A stretch of 64,000 nt of DNA. Origin: Bacillus sp. DTU_2020_1000418_1_SI_GHA_SEK_038. Lineage in GTDB: Bacteria > Bacillota > Bacilli > Bacillales > Cytobacillaceae. A program made the position numbers and the translations under genes. The stretch lies in assembly GCF_032341175.1 (NCBI RefSeq), contig NZ_CP135435.1, forward strand, positions 4,030,001-4,094,000, in the 5' to 3' direction. Of this stretch, positions 17,802-27,621 are shown piece after piece. Position 1 is the first letter of the stretch, and each line of letters begins with the position of its first letter. The notes beneath the pieces are model-generated. The model was not told the DNA's origin, ran no database searches, and saw only the letters and a list, made by a program, of their open reading frames with translations.

Positions 17802-19370
17802 ATGTTTAGAGCAAAGAATTGGATGCTAGCCATAATCATGCTAGTAGTTTTCATGTTAATTGGGTGCAGTTCGGAAAAGACAAGTGAAACGAATGATGGA
17901 GGTTCAAAAACAGGCGGACAACTAAAGGTTGCATTGGTTACACAGCCGCCAACACTAGACCAGCCAACAACAACAGCTACTGTTAGTCGTGATACATCAA
18001 GAGTTATGTTTGAAACTCTTTTAACAACGAACTCAGAGTACAAAGCCGTTCCTATGCTAGCTGAGTCAGTTGAATCAAGCGAAGATAATAAATCCTTTAC
18101 CTTCCATTTAAGAAAAGGCGTTAAATTTCATAATGGAAAAGAAATGAAAGCAGAGGATGTTGTAGCATCCATGAACCGATGGATGGAGAAATCATCGATA
18201 ACAGGAAAAATTTTCGATGGTGCTGTGTTCCAAGCAAAGGATGATTATACGGTTACATTGGAGTTAGCCCAGTCTTCCCCGCTTGCTTTAGATACGATGG
18301 CCTCTGCCAAGATGGCGGCTGCTATTATGCCAAAGGAAATTGTAGAATCTGCCTCTACTGAAGGAGTTTCTGAATACATCGGAACAGGTCCATATAAATT
18401 TGTAGAATGGAAACAGGATCAGTATATTCATTTCACTAAATTTGAAGATTATTCCCCATCAGAATCAAAGTCTGATGGATTAGCAGGAAAGAAAGAAGCA
18501 TTGGTGGACGATCTTTACTTCTATATCGTTCCAGATGCCTCCACAAGAATGGCTGGACTTCGTTCAGGTCAATATGATTTCGTCTATACAGTTCCTTTTG
18601 ACAACTACACGCAATTAAAAAATGAAAAGAATCTTTATCCTGTTTTTGATACTTATGGGGAAATGCTAATGATTTATAATGAAAACCAAGGTTTATCAGC
18701 AAATGCAAAGATGCGCCAAGCAGTAAATGCAGCCCTCGATATTGACAAAATTATGCTTGCCTCCTTTGCCGATGAAGATTTGTACTGGCTGCACCCAGGA
18801 TATATGACTAATGTTGTAAGTAATTGGCACAGTGAATCTGGAAAAGAGTTCTATAATCAAAAAGATTTAGATAAGGCAAAGAAATTATTAGGTGAAGCTG
18901 GCTATAACAATGAGGAATTCAGAATTATGACAACTCGTGATTATCCTCAATTCTATAATGCGGCTGTTGTTATACAAGATCAATTAAAAGCAATAGGATT
19001 GAATGTTAAATTAGAGTTTTATGATTGGGCAACCCTTTTAGATAAACAAAATAATCCTGGGGATTGGGATGCTGTTGTAACAGGATCCTCTACTGTAACA
19101 ACTCCATCGCAGCTCGTTTCCTTAAGCCCTTCTTTTGCTGGCGGGATGCACGACCCTAAGATTACGGAACTGCTGCAAACTTTAGAAGCCTCTTCCAGCC
19201 AGGAGGAAGCAAAACAGATTTGGGATCAATTACAACAATATGCATGGGAAAATCATGTTCCTGTAACCATTTTAGGCGGTTACAATAATTTATACGGAGC
19301 GGCCAATAAGGTAAAGGGAATTTCAACTCTTTCTGGACCTATTTATTGGAACACATCAGTGGAAAATTAA
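17802..19370 (+). CDS. Solute-binding lipoprotein of module-1 ABC importer
   Basis: The 522-residue protein has a type II signal peptide with lipobox LIGC and lipid-anchored Cys22, followed by an SBP family 5 fold. Family features include FHLRKGVKFHNGKEMKAEDV and the EYIGTGPYKFVEWKQ segment. It captures the substrate at the outer face of the membrane and delivers it to the DppBC channel. AAAGGGGGCTATTAA precedes the ATG. It is strikingly similar in local motifs to the binding protein at 29471 (the KFHNGKEMKAEDVVASM stretch and ADGLAGKKEAL), so the two importers are paralogs. Confidence 0.93.
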   Translation: MFRAKNWMLAIIMLVVFMLIGCSSEKTSETNDGGSKTGGQLKVALVTQPPTLDQPTTTATVSRDTSRVMFETLLTTNSEYKAVPMLAESVESSEDNKSFTFHLRKGVKFHNGKEMKAEDVVASMNRWMEKSSITGKIFDGAVFQAKDDYTVTLELAQSSPLALDTMASAKMAAAIMPKEIVESASTEGVSEYIGTGPYKFVEWKQDQYIHFTKFEDYSPSESKSDGLAGKKEALVDDLYFYIVPDASTRMAGLRSGQYDFVYTVPFDNYTQLKNEKNLYPVFDTYGEMLMIYNENQGLSANAKMRQAVNAALDIDKIMLASFADEDLYWLHPGYMTNVVSNWHSESGKEFYNQKDLDKAKKLLGEAGYNNEEFRIMTTRDYPQFYNAAVVIQDQLKAIGLNVKLEFYDWATLLDKQNNPGDWDAVVTGSSTVTTPSQLVSLSPSFAGGMHDPKITELLQTLEASSSQEEAKQIWDQLQQYAWENHVPVTILGGYNNLYGAANKVKGISTLSGPIYWNTSVEN

Positions 19371-19381
19371 TCAATTAAAAG

Positions 19382-19430
19382 GGTTAACCATATGGATTTA
19401 ACAATCTATATGGTTAACCTAATTTTTTTA
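19382..19430 (+). terminator. Strong terminator after the binding-protein gene
   Basis: GGTTAACCATAT and ATATGGTTAACC are perfect 12-bp inverted repeats followed by TAATTTTTTTAA. The next gene begins only 34 bases on, so it is either read through or has its own start. Confidence 0.85.
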
Positions 19431-19463
19431 ATACTATGAGGTATTACGTAAGGAGTTATAAAA

Positions 19464-20804
19464 TTGACGAAATTAGGAAATATACTAACTTTATCCTTAC
19501 TACTACTATTTGTAATTTCAAATTTTGCAGCATTTCCCTATCTTGACTTTGTTATTGGCTGTTTGACTCTCTTAGTCATTCTTGTTTGCCTACCCTATTG
19601 TACAAAGCTAAATAAGATTATTGGCGGAGTCATGATCAGCATTAGCATTTTTATTATCATTATTAATCAGTACACCTTATCAGAGATGTCCATTGCCATT
19701 TCTAAGAACTTGCCACTGATGAGTTTAATTGTTTTGGTACCTATTTTGTCAATTCCGATCATACTTGGAGACTACCAAAAAAATATTATGGATCTAGCTG
19801 TAAAGTTTGCTAAGAAGCCACAACAAATTTACTTTTTTATTTCTGCCTCTTTTTTCTTTTTGGCGCCAATCATTAATTTAGGTTCAATTTTTATTATTCA
19901 TTCAATGGTAAAAGAAATGAAGCTTCCCACATCCCTTTTAGGCAGAGTATATATGAGAGGTTTTATACCCGCAAGTACTTGGGCCCCCTACTTTGCATCT
20001 GTTTTACTAATTGTAAATTATTACAACATACAAATACATGAATACTTGCATTTTGGCCTTTTCCTAGGAATCATACAATTAGTCATATCAAACCTGCTTT
20101 TTTCGTTAAGAGAAAGTAAAACAGTAAGTTGGCACACCGAAAAAGGAAAAGAATTCATTAATCTTAGAAAACCATATGAACTATTAATTGTCATTACCCT
20201 ACTAACTGTCTCAATCGGCCTTTTGGAGTTCTTTAGCTCCTTAAATATTATCCTTATGGTGACCTTTACCGTTATTATTTTTTCTATTCTCTGGTCAGCG
20301 TATTTAAAAAGGAAAAAGGATTTTTTACTAGAATCAAAAAAATTCTTATTACAAATCTTCCCTAATAAAGCAAATGAAATTGTACTATTTTTAACAGCTG
20401 GCTTTTTCGGCTCTATTGCCTCAGGAACTACTGTTGGTAATAATCTAAACATTTTATGGGTTAGCATGGCAGATTACTCCATATTACTCATGATTTTCTT
20501 TACAATAGCATTTGTTTCACTATTCTCCTTCTTAGGCATACATCAAATCGTGATGATTAGCATAATCCTAGCAAGTGTTTCAAATGAGGCAATCGGGATC
20601 AATAATATCATTATGGCACTAACCCTACTCAGCTCTTGGGCTGTAGGCTCTACTATTTCAAGTGTCTCACCACCGAATATTGTGATCTCCAATTTATTGA
20701 GGGTTAGTATTTTTGACCTTGTATTAAAGTGGAATCTTTTATATGCAATCATTGTAGCTTGTGTACATTCATTGGTTATTTATTGGATTTACCTAATAAT
20801 TTAA
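19464..20804 (+). CDS. Polytopic membrane protein, probable carrier
   Basis: This 446-residue protein has about eleven to twelve predicted membrane helices and almost no hydrophilic domains. It starts at TTG preceded by AAGGAGTTATAAAA. Two halves each contain a conserved-looking loop with prolines and small residues (RVYMRGFIPASTWAPYF; ISSVSPPNIVISNLL), which recalls the two re-entrant loops of the ion-transporter superfamily (arsenite/citrate/gluconate type). The exact family was not recognised. Closing the module-1 operon, it might export a product of the amidohydrolase or give a second uptake route; this is inference. Confidence 0.7.
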   Translation: MTKLGNILTLSLLLLFVISNFAAFPYLDFVIGCLTLLVILVCLPYCTKLNKIIGGVMISISIFIIIINQYTLSEMSIAISKNLPLMSLIVLVPILSIPIILGDYQKNIMDLAVKFAKKPQQIYFFISASFFFLAPIINLGSIFIIHSMVKEMKLPTSLLGRVYMRGFIPASTWAPYFASVLLIVNYYNIQIHEYLHFGLFLGIIQLVISNLLFSLRESKTVSWHTEKGKEFINLRKPYELLIVITLLTVSIGLLEFFSSLNIILMVTFTVIIFSILWSAYLKRKKDFLLESKKFLLQIFPNKANEIVLFLTAGFFGSIASGTTVGNNLNILWVSMADYSILLMIFFTIAFVSLFSFLGIHQIVMISIILASVSNEAIGINNIIMALTLLSSWAVGSTISSVSPPNIVISNLLRVSIFDLVLKWNLLYAIIVACVHSLVIYWIYLII

Positions 20805-20810
20805 AGTTGC

Positions 20811-20850
20811 AAGAGGGTGAATGGTGATGACCAACCACCCTCTTAAAAAT
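20811..20850 (+). terminator. Terminator after the module-1 carrier
   Basis: AAGAGGGTG and CACCCTCTT pair across a loop and are followed by AAAAATTTATGG. Confidence 0.6.
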
Positions 20851-20989
20851 TTATGGTAATACTCGTATTATCCTCCCTACTAAAAAACAGAGCAATAGCC
20901 CTGGTTTCTCTCCCCATGTTCAAACTAAAAACCGGCAAAACTCTTTCCTAAATTACAAAATCACTCTTAAAGGGGTGCATTAAGTTATC

Positions 20990-21150
20990 TTTTTTGTACT
21001 TAATCCAATTTAGACCTCTCAAACCGCGAATAGTGAGATGAAAATTGCACTTTGACAGTGGGTTGGAAGGTTTGTCGGCCAGATTTGGTAGTTTATCAGC
21101 CAAATTCAATAGATTGTCAGCCAATTCCCTCAGGGTGCTTAATCACTGAA
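20990..21150. repeat. Family B element, short copy (three CAGCCA units)
   Basis: It has the shared leader CACTTTGACAGTGGGTTGGA followed by TTTGTCGGCCAGATTTGG, TTTATCAGCCAAATTC and TTGTCAGCCAATTCCC at about 21-base spacing. The rest of the 915-base spacer up to 21719 holds one doubtful small frame (21238) and otherwise A/T-rich sequence. Confidence 0.8.
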
Positions 21151-21237
21151 CTGGAACAGGCCACTACCTTCCAGTTTTTCCTTTGATAAAACTCTACTAG
21201 TCTTTCCTATCAGAAGCCTCAATGAATCCATCACATT

Positions 21238-21417
21238 TTAAATAGTATGATAAAATCGAAAAGCAATCATGCAATTCTCATAACAAATGCCCTTCATGGC
21301 ACGGGTTTTGGTTCCATCCCACGAAAAACGCTTACCATGAAAGCTTCTTGATTCGCAGAGTTGTGCTTCCACATCCTCACAATAATGGCCCATCGCCACA
21401 TCCATGGAAAAGCCCAT
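21238..21417 (-). CDS. Doubtful 59-residue hypothetical protein or gene remnant
   Basis: A clean frame starts MGFSMDVAMGHYCEDVE, continues through FHGKRFSWDGTK and ends CYENCMIAFRFYHTI. The composition (three cysteines, aromatic-rich) looks protein-like rather than random, but no ribosome site precedes the ATG. It could be the tail of a decayed longer gene or a small protein whose start I have misplaced. Family unknown. Confidence 0.3.
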   Translation of the reverse strand: MGFSMDVAMGHYCEDVEAQLCESRSFHGKRFSWDGTKTRAMKGICYENCMIAFRFYHTI

Positions 21418-21719
21418 AATAAAGTACTTATCTACTTTGACTCTACAAAATTTAATTTTATTATAAAAATTAGTTGAAACATTTTATATAATCCTTTAAA
21501 AAACGATGGAATTTTAAAAATTTATCGCCTTTTAAAGGATTAAATCTATAAATTAAATCACACCTTGTTATATTATCTCTTTTTCGAAACTGTATGGTAT
21601 ACTCATTAAGAATATTTAAAATACTAAAGATCGATTTTCCTTAAGTGGTTAATCACTATAATAAACGTTTGTGTCAAAGATAAACCTTCAGAATAGTTAC
21701 CGGAAGGGCGGAATAAATA

Positions 21720-22304
21720 ATGGATAGTAGTTTAATTCGACCTGAACTTCCGGTCGGAATGATAGGAGAGAAAATTCGTTCTATAAGGAAGAAGTCCCTT
21801 TTAACTGTAGACGATGTTGCAGAGAAAATTGGCTTAAGTCAAAGTATGGTTTCTCAATTAGAAAGAGGAAAAGCAAAACCTTCACTTGATACCTTGTGGA
21901 AATTAAGTATTTTATTTGATGTTTCTCTATCCTACTTTTTTGAGGATATAGAAAAACAATCGGTTATCATATCTAGACGGGACGAGCAAGAGATACTCAA
22001 GATGAGACATAAAAATGTTCAATACAGAGTGTTAGCTCCTCTTACTGGACGGAAACTTGAGTTTTTTGAAATTACTGTTAGCCCAGATCAGGGAGAGGAA
22101 CTCCAATTTTATCCTCATAATGGAGAAGAAGGCGGAGTTGTCATACAGGGAGAATTGGAGGTCCTTATTGGAGACAAAACGTATCTGTTGAAACAAGGTG
22201 ATAGTATTTACTTCGACAGTACGCATCCCCACGCTTTTCGAAATCCAGGAAATCTCCCCGCAGTTGCCATTTGGACAGGCACTCCTTGGGAACCCATTAA
22301 TTAA
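21720..22304 (+). CDS. XRE-family regulator with C-terminal cupin (module 2)
   Basis: The 194-residue protein has the helix-turn-helix at about residues 18-72 (KSLLTVDDVAEKIGLSQSMV, SQLERGKAKPSLDTLWKL) and a cupin domain at about 120-190 (GGVVIQGELEVLIGDKTYLL, SIYFDSTHPHAF). GGAAGGGCGGAAT precedes the ATG. It stands just upstream of the NhaC antiporter and amidohydrolase genes and is ended by its own strong terminator, so it is expressed separately. It is the likely regulator of the 22.5-33.7 kb genes; the A/T-rich TTAAGAATATTTAAAATAC before it may include its own operator. Confidence 0.9.
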   Translation: MDSSLIRPELPVGMIGEKIRSIRKKSLLTVDDVAEKIGLSQSMVSQLERGKAKPSLDTLWKLSILFDVSLSYFFEDIEKQSVIISRRDEQEILKMRHKNVQYRVLAPLTGRKLEFFEITVSPDQGEELQFYPHNGEEGGVVIQGELEVLIGDKTYLLKQGDSIYFDSTHPHAFRNPGNLPAVAIWTGTPWEPIN

Positions 22305-22305
22305 A

Positions 22306-22357
22306 AAACAGAGAAGGCTGCTGAAACATTTTTCGGCAGCCTTCTCTGTTTTTTTTC
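22306..22357 (+). terminator. Very strong terminator after the module-2 regulator
   Basis: AACAGAGAAGGCTGC and GCAGCCTTCTCTGTT are perfect inverted repeats flanked by AAAAA and a run of eight T, so it can work in both directions. Confidence 0.9.
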
Positions 22358-22537
22358 ACTTAATTCCCTGAATATCAAACTGAAACCGCAACAAGGTTTA
22401 ATAAAATATAAATATAGTTAATATTTTCATTGAATTTAGTATGCATTATGTTATATATTTTGTATAGGCTAAAATTTGCAAATATTCAGCATGATTATGA
22501 GGTATTTTAAAAAAACATTAAAAAAGGGGGAAAATGT

Positions 22538-24076
22538 ATGGAATTTGGAGCTTTATCGCTATTGCCGCCATTAGTTGCCATTGTCATTGCTTTACTAACA
22601 AGACAGACCATTTTATCTCTATTTATTGGAGTATGGGTAGGAGCCACCATAATTAATTCTTGGAATCCTTTGTCAGGATTTGCAAAAAGTATTTCTGATT
22701 ATATGATTCCCTCCATTGCCGATCCGTGGAATGCCGGGCTACTAATTTTAGTCAGCTTAGCAGGAGGATTTATTCACATTTTAAGAGTGACTGGGGCTGC
22801 CCAAGCCTTTGCTCAAGTGGCTACGAAAAAAGTAAACACCCGAAGAAAGGCACAAAATGTAACATGGGGAAGTGCATTTCTATTCTCTTATACGGAGCCA
22901 GTTCTTATCCTAGGAACGATTATGAGGCCATTAACAGATAAACTTAACGTTTCCCGAGTTAAGCTAGCATATATTTTAGACTCAATGGGCAGCTCCCTAG
23001 CATCTATGTCACCTATTAGCAGTTATGGTCCTTTCATAACGGGACTTATTGCAACTCAAATTACGGCGCTAAGTTTAACGGACAACCCTTGGACCTTATT
23101 TATTCAAATGATTCCTTATAATCTATATGGACTATTTGCGATGATTGGTGTGTTATATGTCATCAATACTGGACTGGATATCGGACCTATGTATCATGCA
23201 GAAAAAAGAGCGATTGAGACTGGTAAAGTGATAGGAGAAAATGACAAGCCATTGGTAGCTACTGAAAAGTCGGACGAGTTTCCAGAAGGACATACATTTA
23301 AATTCTATCAATTCTTAATTCCAATGCTGCTCCTATTTATCACGATTTTTACCGTTATTTTTTGGACAGGAAATCTAGTTGAAAATGGATTTAGAGGCGC
23401 ATTTATTAATGCAAACATAGTATTAGCCATTTCATGTGGGTTTTTAGCAGGTTCGATTGGTGCAGGTGTGATATCCGTTGCATCCAAGCTTCATACAATT
23501 AAATCTGCTTTTGATGAGTTCACCCAAGGAATCATTAATTTAATGATTGTACCGATGATTCTTGTGTTGGCATGGTCCATTGGGAAAATTGCAGGTCAAA
23601 TGGAGTTAGGTGCCTATATGTCCTCAGTTGTCGGTGACTACTTGCCTTCATTTATTGTCCCTGCTTTAATCTTTTTACTGGGCTCTTTAATTGCCTTTTC
23701 AACAGGAAGCTCTTGGGGAGTATTTGCAATTATGATGCCAATTGCCATTCCAATGGCCGTAACGATGGATATTCATATCCCTCTTGTCATTGGGGCTGTT
23801 ATTAGCGGCGGTTTGTTCGGCGACCATTGCTCACCTATCTCAGATACAACTATTCTAGCTTCAACTGGTGCTGCATGTGATCACATTGAACACGTAAGAA
23901 CTCAGCTTCCTTATGCCATATTAATCGCGTTCTGTACCTTAATAGGTTTTATTGTAGCCGGTGCAACTGTCGGCTGGTTAGGAATCATTACAACGGCATT
24001 TACAACATTTATAGCTCTCTATCTCCTAAATAAGAAAGCTAAGCACTCACGAAATTCATTGAATATAAGTATGTAA
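22538..24076 (+). CDS. NhaC-family antiporter
   Basis: The 512-residue protein has about eleven to thirteen membrane helices and family motifs such as LLTRQTILSLFIGVWVGA, SYTEPVLILGTIMRPLTDK, SSWGVFAIMMPIAIP and GLFGDHCSPISDTTILAST. NhaC proteins exchange sodium or small organic cations for protons or sodium. Here the gene is followed after 16 bases by an amidohydrolase, which suggests substrate/product exchange rather than pH control. A good ribosome site (AAAAAGGGGGAAAA) precedes the ATG. The GDHCSPISDTT motif makes the family call firm; the transported species is unknown. Confidence 0.9.
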   Translation: MEFGALSLLPPLVAIVIALLTRQTILSLFIGVWVGATIINSWNPLSGFAKSISDYMIPSIADPWNAGLLILVSLAGGFIHILRVTGAAQAFAQVATKKVNTRRKAQNVTWGSAFLFSYTEPVLILGTIMRPLTDKLNVSRVKLAYILDSMGSSLASMSPISSYGPFITGLIATQITALSLTDNPWTLFIQMIPYNLYGLFAMIGVLYVINTGLDIGPMYHAEKRAIETGKVIGENDKPLVATEKSDEFPEGHTFKFYQFLIPMLLLFITIFTVIFWTGNLVENGFRGAFINANIVLAISCGFLAGSIGAGVISVASKLHTIKSAFDEFTQGIINLMIVPMILVLAWSIGKIAGQMELGAYMSSVVGDYLPSFIVPALIFLLGSLIAFSTGSSWGVFAIMMPIAIPMAVTMDIHIPLVIGAVISGGLFGDHCSPISDTTILASTGAACDHIEHVRTQLPYAILIAFCTLIGFIVAGATVGWLGIITTAFTTFIALYLLNKKAKHSRNSLNISM

Positions 24077-24092
24077 AAAGGAGAGATATAGA

Positions 24093-25520
24093 TTGAAAGT
24101 TGATCTGATTATACAACATGCGCATATACTCACAATGGAAGGAAAAGGTGTAGGGTTTATAGAAAACGGTTCCATTGCTATTAAAGGAAACCTTATTCAA
24201 GAGGTCGGGAGTACCGATGAAATAAAAAGAAACTATCAAGCTGATAGAATCATCGATGCTACAAACAAATTAGTGATACCTGGTTTGATCGATGCCCATA
24301 TTCATACGGGAATTGCTATTTTCCGGGGAGTCGCTCAGGATATGTCAAACTGGATGCAAAAAGGACTTTGGCCGTTTCAAAAGCATTTGCAACCAGAAGA
24401 AAGTGTCAAAGGATCAATGGTTAATATAATTGAAGGGATTAAATCTGGAACAACAACCTTTTGTGATTACGATGGAAGAATGGATCTAATTGTTGAAAAT
24501 TACAAAAAGATTGGTGCCAGAGCACGACTTGCTGAACTCGTAAATGAAATCCCCGATAACGTGGGTGATTTACCTGTTGGGGAATTATACCCTTTCGATC
24601 CATCTATCGGAAATACAAAGCTGAAAAGAAACCTCGAATTGTTTGAGAAGCACCACGGAAGTGAAAATGGGAGAATTACAGCGATTTTAGGTCCGCATGG
24701 TCCTGATATGATGAGTCTGGAATTACTTAATGAAATCAAAGAGTATGGAGAGAAATTCGATACTAAACTTCATATGCATGTAGCACAAGGTGATAGAGAA
24801 ATTGATCAAATAAACAAACGTTATGGCAAAAGATCCATCGATTTCCTTGAAGAGCATGGGTTTTTAAATGATAGATTAATTGCTGTACATTTAACGGAAG
24901 CGACAAATGAAGAAACGGCAAGGGTTGCTAATAGCGGCGCCGGCATGGTTTATTGTTCGGGCAGTATTGGGATCATTGATGGACTAGTCCCTCCTGTTTA
25001 CCACTACTTACAGTCAGGCGGTGTGGCTTGCTTAGGTTCCGATCAAGCTCCAGGAAACAATTGTAATAATATGTTTAATGAAATGAAATTTGCAGCGATC
25101 TTAAACAAAGTAAAATTAGCGGATCCAAGGGTGTTTAATGCCACGATGGCTATAAGAATGGCAACCATTGAAGCAGCTAAAGTAATGGGAATCGATCATG
25201 AGGTCGGATCGATCCGAAAAGGAAAAAAAGCGGATCTGGTCATTATTAATTTACAAGACCCATCCTTCTTCCCAGTCTACACAAAGCCGATTAGAAATAT
25301 CGTTCCAAACCTAGTCTATTCTGCACGAGGACACGAAGTAGAAACTTCCATTATAGATGGACAAGTGATTATGGAAAATAGAAAAATCCTTACCATTGAT
25401 GAAAAAGCTGCAATTACTGAGGCGCAACAGGCAGCCGAACAAATCGCCATTAGAGCCGAAAAGGACATTTTACAAGCGGAAAGTGATATTTTAACGATGG
25501 TGAATGAAGGATTGCTATAA
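24093..25520 (+). CDS. Amidohydrolase (TrzN/AtzA-SAH-deaminase subfamily), paralog 1
   Basis: This 475-residue metal-dependent hydrolase starts at TTG behind AAAAAGGAGAGA. Metal ligands are visible as IDAHIHT (H69, H71), HMH near 227-229, the VHLTEA histidine near 266 and the SDQAPGN aspartate (D317). The subfamily deaminates or dechlorinates N-heterocycles such as adenosylhomocysteine, guanine or triazines. The N-terminal and C-terminal strands form the usual beta sandwich (ending in the VIMENRKILTIDE region). Very similar to the enzyme at 31117 (shared GSIGII.G..PPV and GSDQAPGNNCN), yet on the opposite side of the importer. Substrate unknown. Confidence 0.88.
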   Translation: MKVDLIIQHAHILTMEGKGVGFIENGSIAIKGNLIQEVGSTDEIKRNYQADRIIDATNKLVIPGLIDAHIHTGIAIFRGVAQDMSNWMQKGLWPFQKHLQPEESVKGSMVNIIEGIKSGTTTFCDYDGRMDLIVENYKKIGARARLAELVNEIPDNVGDLPVGELYPFDPSIGNTKLKRNLELFEKHHGSENGRITAILGPHGPDMMSLELLNEIKEYGEKFDTKLHMHVAQGDREIDQINKRYGKRSIDFLEEHGFLNDRLIAVHLTEATNEETARVANSGAGMVYCSGSIGIIDGLVPPVYHYLQSGGVACLGSDQAPGNNCNNMFNEMKFAAILNKVKLADPRVFNATMAIRMATIEAAKVMGIDHEVGSIRKGKKADLVIINLQDPSFFPVYTKPIRNIVPNLVYSARGHEVETSIIDGQVIMENRKILTIDEKAAITEAQQAAEQIAIRAEKDILQAESDILTMVNEGLL

Positions 25521-25594
25521 TACTATGAAGGGGCTTCCGAAAGTTGATTTTCTGGCTTTGGATGCCCCTGTATAGTCTCTCACTGAGACGGGAA

Positions 25595-26587
25595 TTAATA
25601 TAAATGACATAAAACCGAATGAATTGAATTAACTTGCTTTCTCTCAGGAACCTCTAACTTGCAAATATCCATGGCGTGTGGACATCTTGTATGAAAAACA
25701 CAACCTTTTGGAGGATTTAGCGGTGATGGGATTTCACCTTCTAGGCGAATTCTTTCTCTTTTTTTAGTTGGATTTGGTATGGGTATTGAACTTATTAGGG
25801 CCTGGGTATATGGATGTTTTGGAAATCTAAATAGATCATCCGTATTAGCTTCTTCTACTAAATTCCCAAGATACATGACTCCTATTCGATCAGATATATG
25901 GCGTACAACACTTAAATCATGAGCAATAAAAATATATGTTAGTTTATATTGCTCTTTTAATTCCTGTAAGAGGTTAATGATCTGGGACTGTATTGAAACA
26001 TCCAATGCAGATACAGGTTCATCACAGATAATTAGCTTAGGATTGACAGCTAGCGCGCGGGCGATACCGATACGTTGTCTTTGTCCCCCAGAAAATTCAT
26101 GGGGATAGCGGTAATATGAGTCTTCTGAAAATCCAACTCGATGTAATAGATCCATCACCATTTCTGTACGTTCCTTTTGATTTTTCCCGATATTATGAAT
26201 AATCATCGGCTCTTCTATGGATTTGCCAATGCGTTTCCTTGGATTTAAGGAAGAATATGGATCCTGGAAAATCATTTGCATTTCCTTCCTAACATTCCTG
26301 AAACTATTGTCATTTTGTTTAAAAATATCCTGCCCTTGAAAGATTGCTTCACCTTCTGTCGGGTCAATCAGCCTTAAAAGCGTTCTCCCTGTTGTACTTT
26401 TCCCACAGCCCGATTCCCCAACAAGCCCGTAAACCTCCCCTTCATAAAGATCAAAAGTGAGATTTTGTACAGCTTTAATTTGCTGCTTTTCCCCGAACAG
26501 AACCCTGCGAACAGGAAAGTATTTTTTCAAACCCCTTACTTGCAGAAGAAGGTTCTGATCCTTAGCTCTAATTTCATTATCCAACAT
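25595..26587 (-). CDS. Peptide-type ABC ATPase (OppF-like), module 2
   Basis: I start at the ATG at 26587, which follows GGAGGGGGCC; a longer frame lies within oppD. Walker [13 protein letters not shown], signature FSGGQRQRIGIA, Walker B LIICDEPVSALDV and AHDLSVVRHI are intact, and the C-terminal CVFHTRCPHAMDIC cluster is present. It overlaps the preceding oppD-like gene by 11 bases. It is the last gene of a minus-strand SBP-B-C-D-F operon. It converges on the amidohydrolase at 24093 across 74 bases holding a weak GGGGC/GCCCC hairpin. Confidence 0.94.
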   Translation of the reverse strand: MLDNEIRAKDQNLLLQVRGLKKYFPVRRVLFGEKQQIKAVQNLTFDLYEGEVYGLVGESGCGKSTTGRTLLRLIDPTEGEAIFQGQDIFKQNDNSFRNVRKEMQMIFQDPYSSLNPRKRIGKSIEEPMIIHNIGKNQKERTEMVMDLLHRVGFSEDSYYRYPHEFSGGQRQRIGIARALAVNPKLIICDEPVSALDVSIQSQIINLLQELKEQYKLTYIFIAHDLSVVRHISDRIGVMYLGNLVEEANTDDLFRFPKHPYTQALISSIPIPNPTKKRERIRLEGEIPSPLNPPKGCVFHTRCPHAMDICKLEVPERKQVNSIHSVLCHLY

Positions 26588-27581
26588 GAATGGCCCCCTC
26601 CTCCTTGAGGATTTTTTCATAATGCCAGCACTTTACATTGTGGCTATCAGAGTAAGCTTTTATTGGCGGGTCCTTTTTACATTGATCATCTGAATAGGCA
26701 CACCGTGCTGCAAACGGACAGCCTTCTGGGACATCATGCAGACTTGGTACTTTGCCTTTAATAACATGCAGTTTTTTTGTGCGGTCACCATCCAGCTGGG
26801 GGATGGATTGCATTAATCCCCGTGTATATGGGTGTAATGGTGTTTTAAACAAGGATTTCACATCGGCCTCCTCGATAATTTGACCGAGATACATCACTGC
26901 CACCCTATCACAAATTTCTGCCACTACCCCTAAATCATGGGTTATCATAATAATTCCCATATTATATTTCTCTCTCAACCCGTCCATTAGCTCAAGAATT
27001 TGTGATTGTATAGTAACATCTAATGCAGTTGTGGGTTCATCTGCTATTAACAGACTCGGATTACAAGAGAGTGCAATGGCAATCATCACTCTCTGTCTTA
27101 ATCCACCAGACAATTCATGCGGATAATCATGTATTCGCTTTTCGGGGGAAGGGATTCCTGTTAAGCTAAGGATTTCTACTGCTTTTGCATAAGCCGCTTT
27201 CTTCGAGACTTTTTGATGCAGCATGATCGCTTCCGCAACTTGGTTTCCAATTGAATAGACAGGATTTAAGGAACTCATTGGGTCCTGGAAGACCATCGAT
27301 ATTTCATTGCCCCTAATTTTCCTCATTTCTTTTTCCGAGAGTGTTAATAAATTTTTTCCTTTATAGCGGATTTCACCTTCATATCTAGTTGTCTCTTCAT
27401 CTAGCAGTCTTTGGATGGATTCAGCAGTTACGCTTTTTCCACAGCCTGATTCCCCGACAATCCCGAGTGTTTGACCTTCATCTATTCGAAAAGTTATGCC
27501 GCGTACTGCAGTAACCTGTCCCTTTTCCGTGGCAAACTTAGTTTTTAAATTTTTCACTTCCAGTAATGGAGGCTGTGACAT
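26577..27581 (-). CDS. Peptide-type ABC ATPase (OppD-like), module 2
   Basis: The 334-residue ATPase has Walker [13 protein letters not shown], signature LSGGLRQRVMIA, Walker [14 protein letters not shown] and [11 protein letters not shown]. The oligopeptide-type C-terminal extension has cysteines in CPFAARCAYSDDQC. GAAAGGTGATGAATAC precedes the ATG. It is closely related to the ATPase at 14524, which supports duplication of a whole importer. Confidence 0.94.
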   Translation of the reverse strand: MSQPPLLEVKNLKTKFATEKGQVTAVRGITFRIDEGQTLGIVGESGCGKSVTAESIQRLLDEETTRYEGEIRYKGKNLLTLSEKEMRKIRGNEISMVFQDPMSSLNPVYSIGNQVAEAIMLHQKVSKKAAYAKAVEILSLTGIPSPEKRIHDYPHELSGGLRQRVMIAIALSCNPSLLIADEPTTALDVTIQSQILELMDGLREKYNMGIIMITHDLGVVAEICDRVAVMYLGQIIEEADVKSLFKTPLHPYTRGLMQSIPQLDGDRTKKLHVIKGKVPSLHDVPEGCPFAARCAYSDDQCKKDPPIKAYSDSHNVKCWHYEKILKEEGAIHVG

Positions 27582-27621
27582 GTATTCATCACCTTTCTTC
27601 TACTAATATTGAATAACCATA

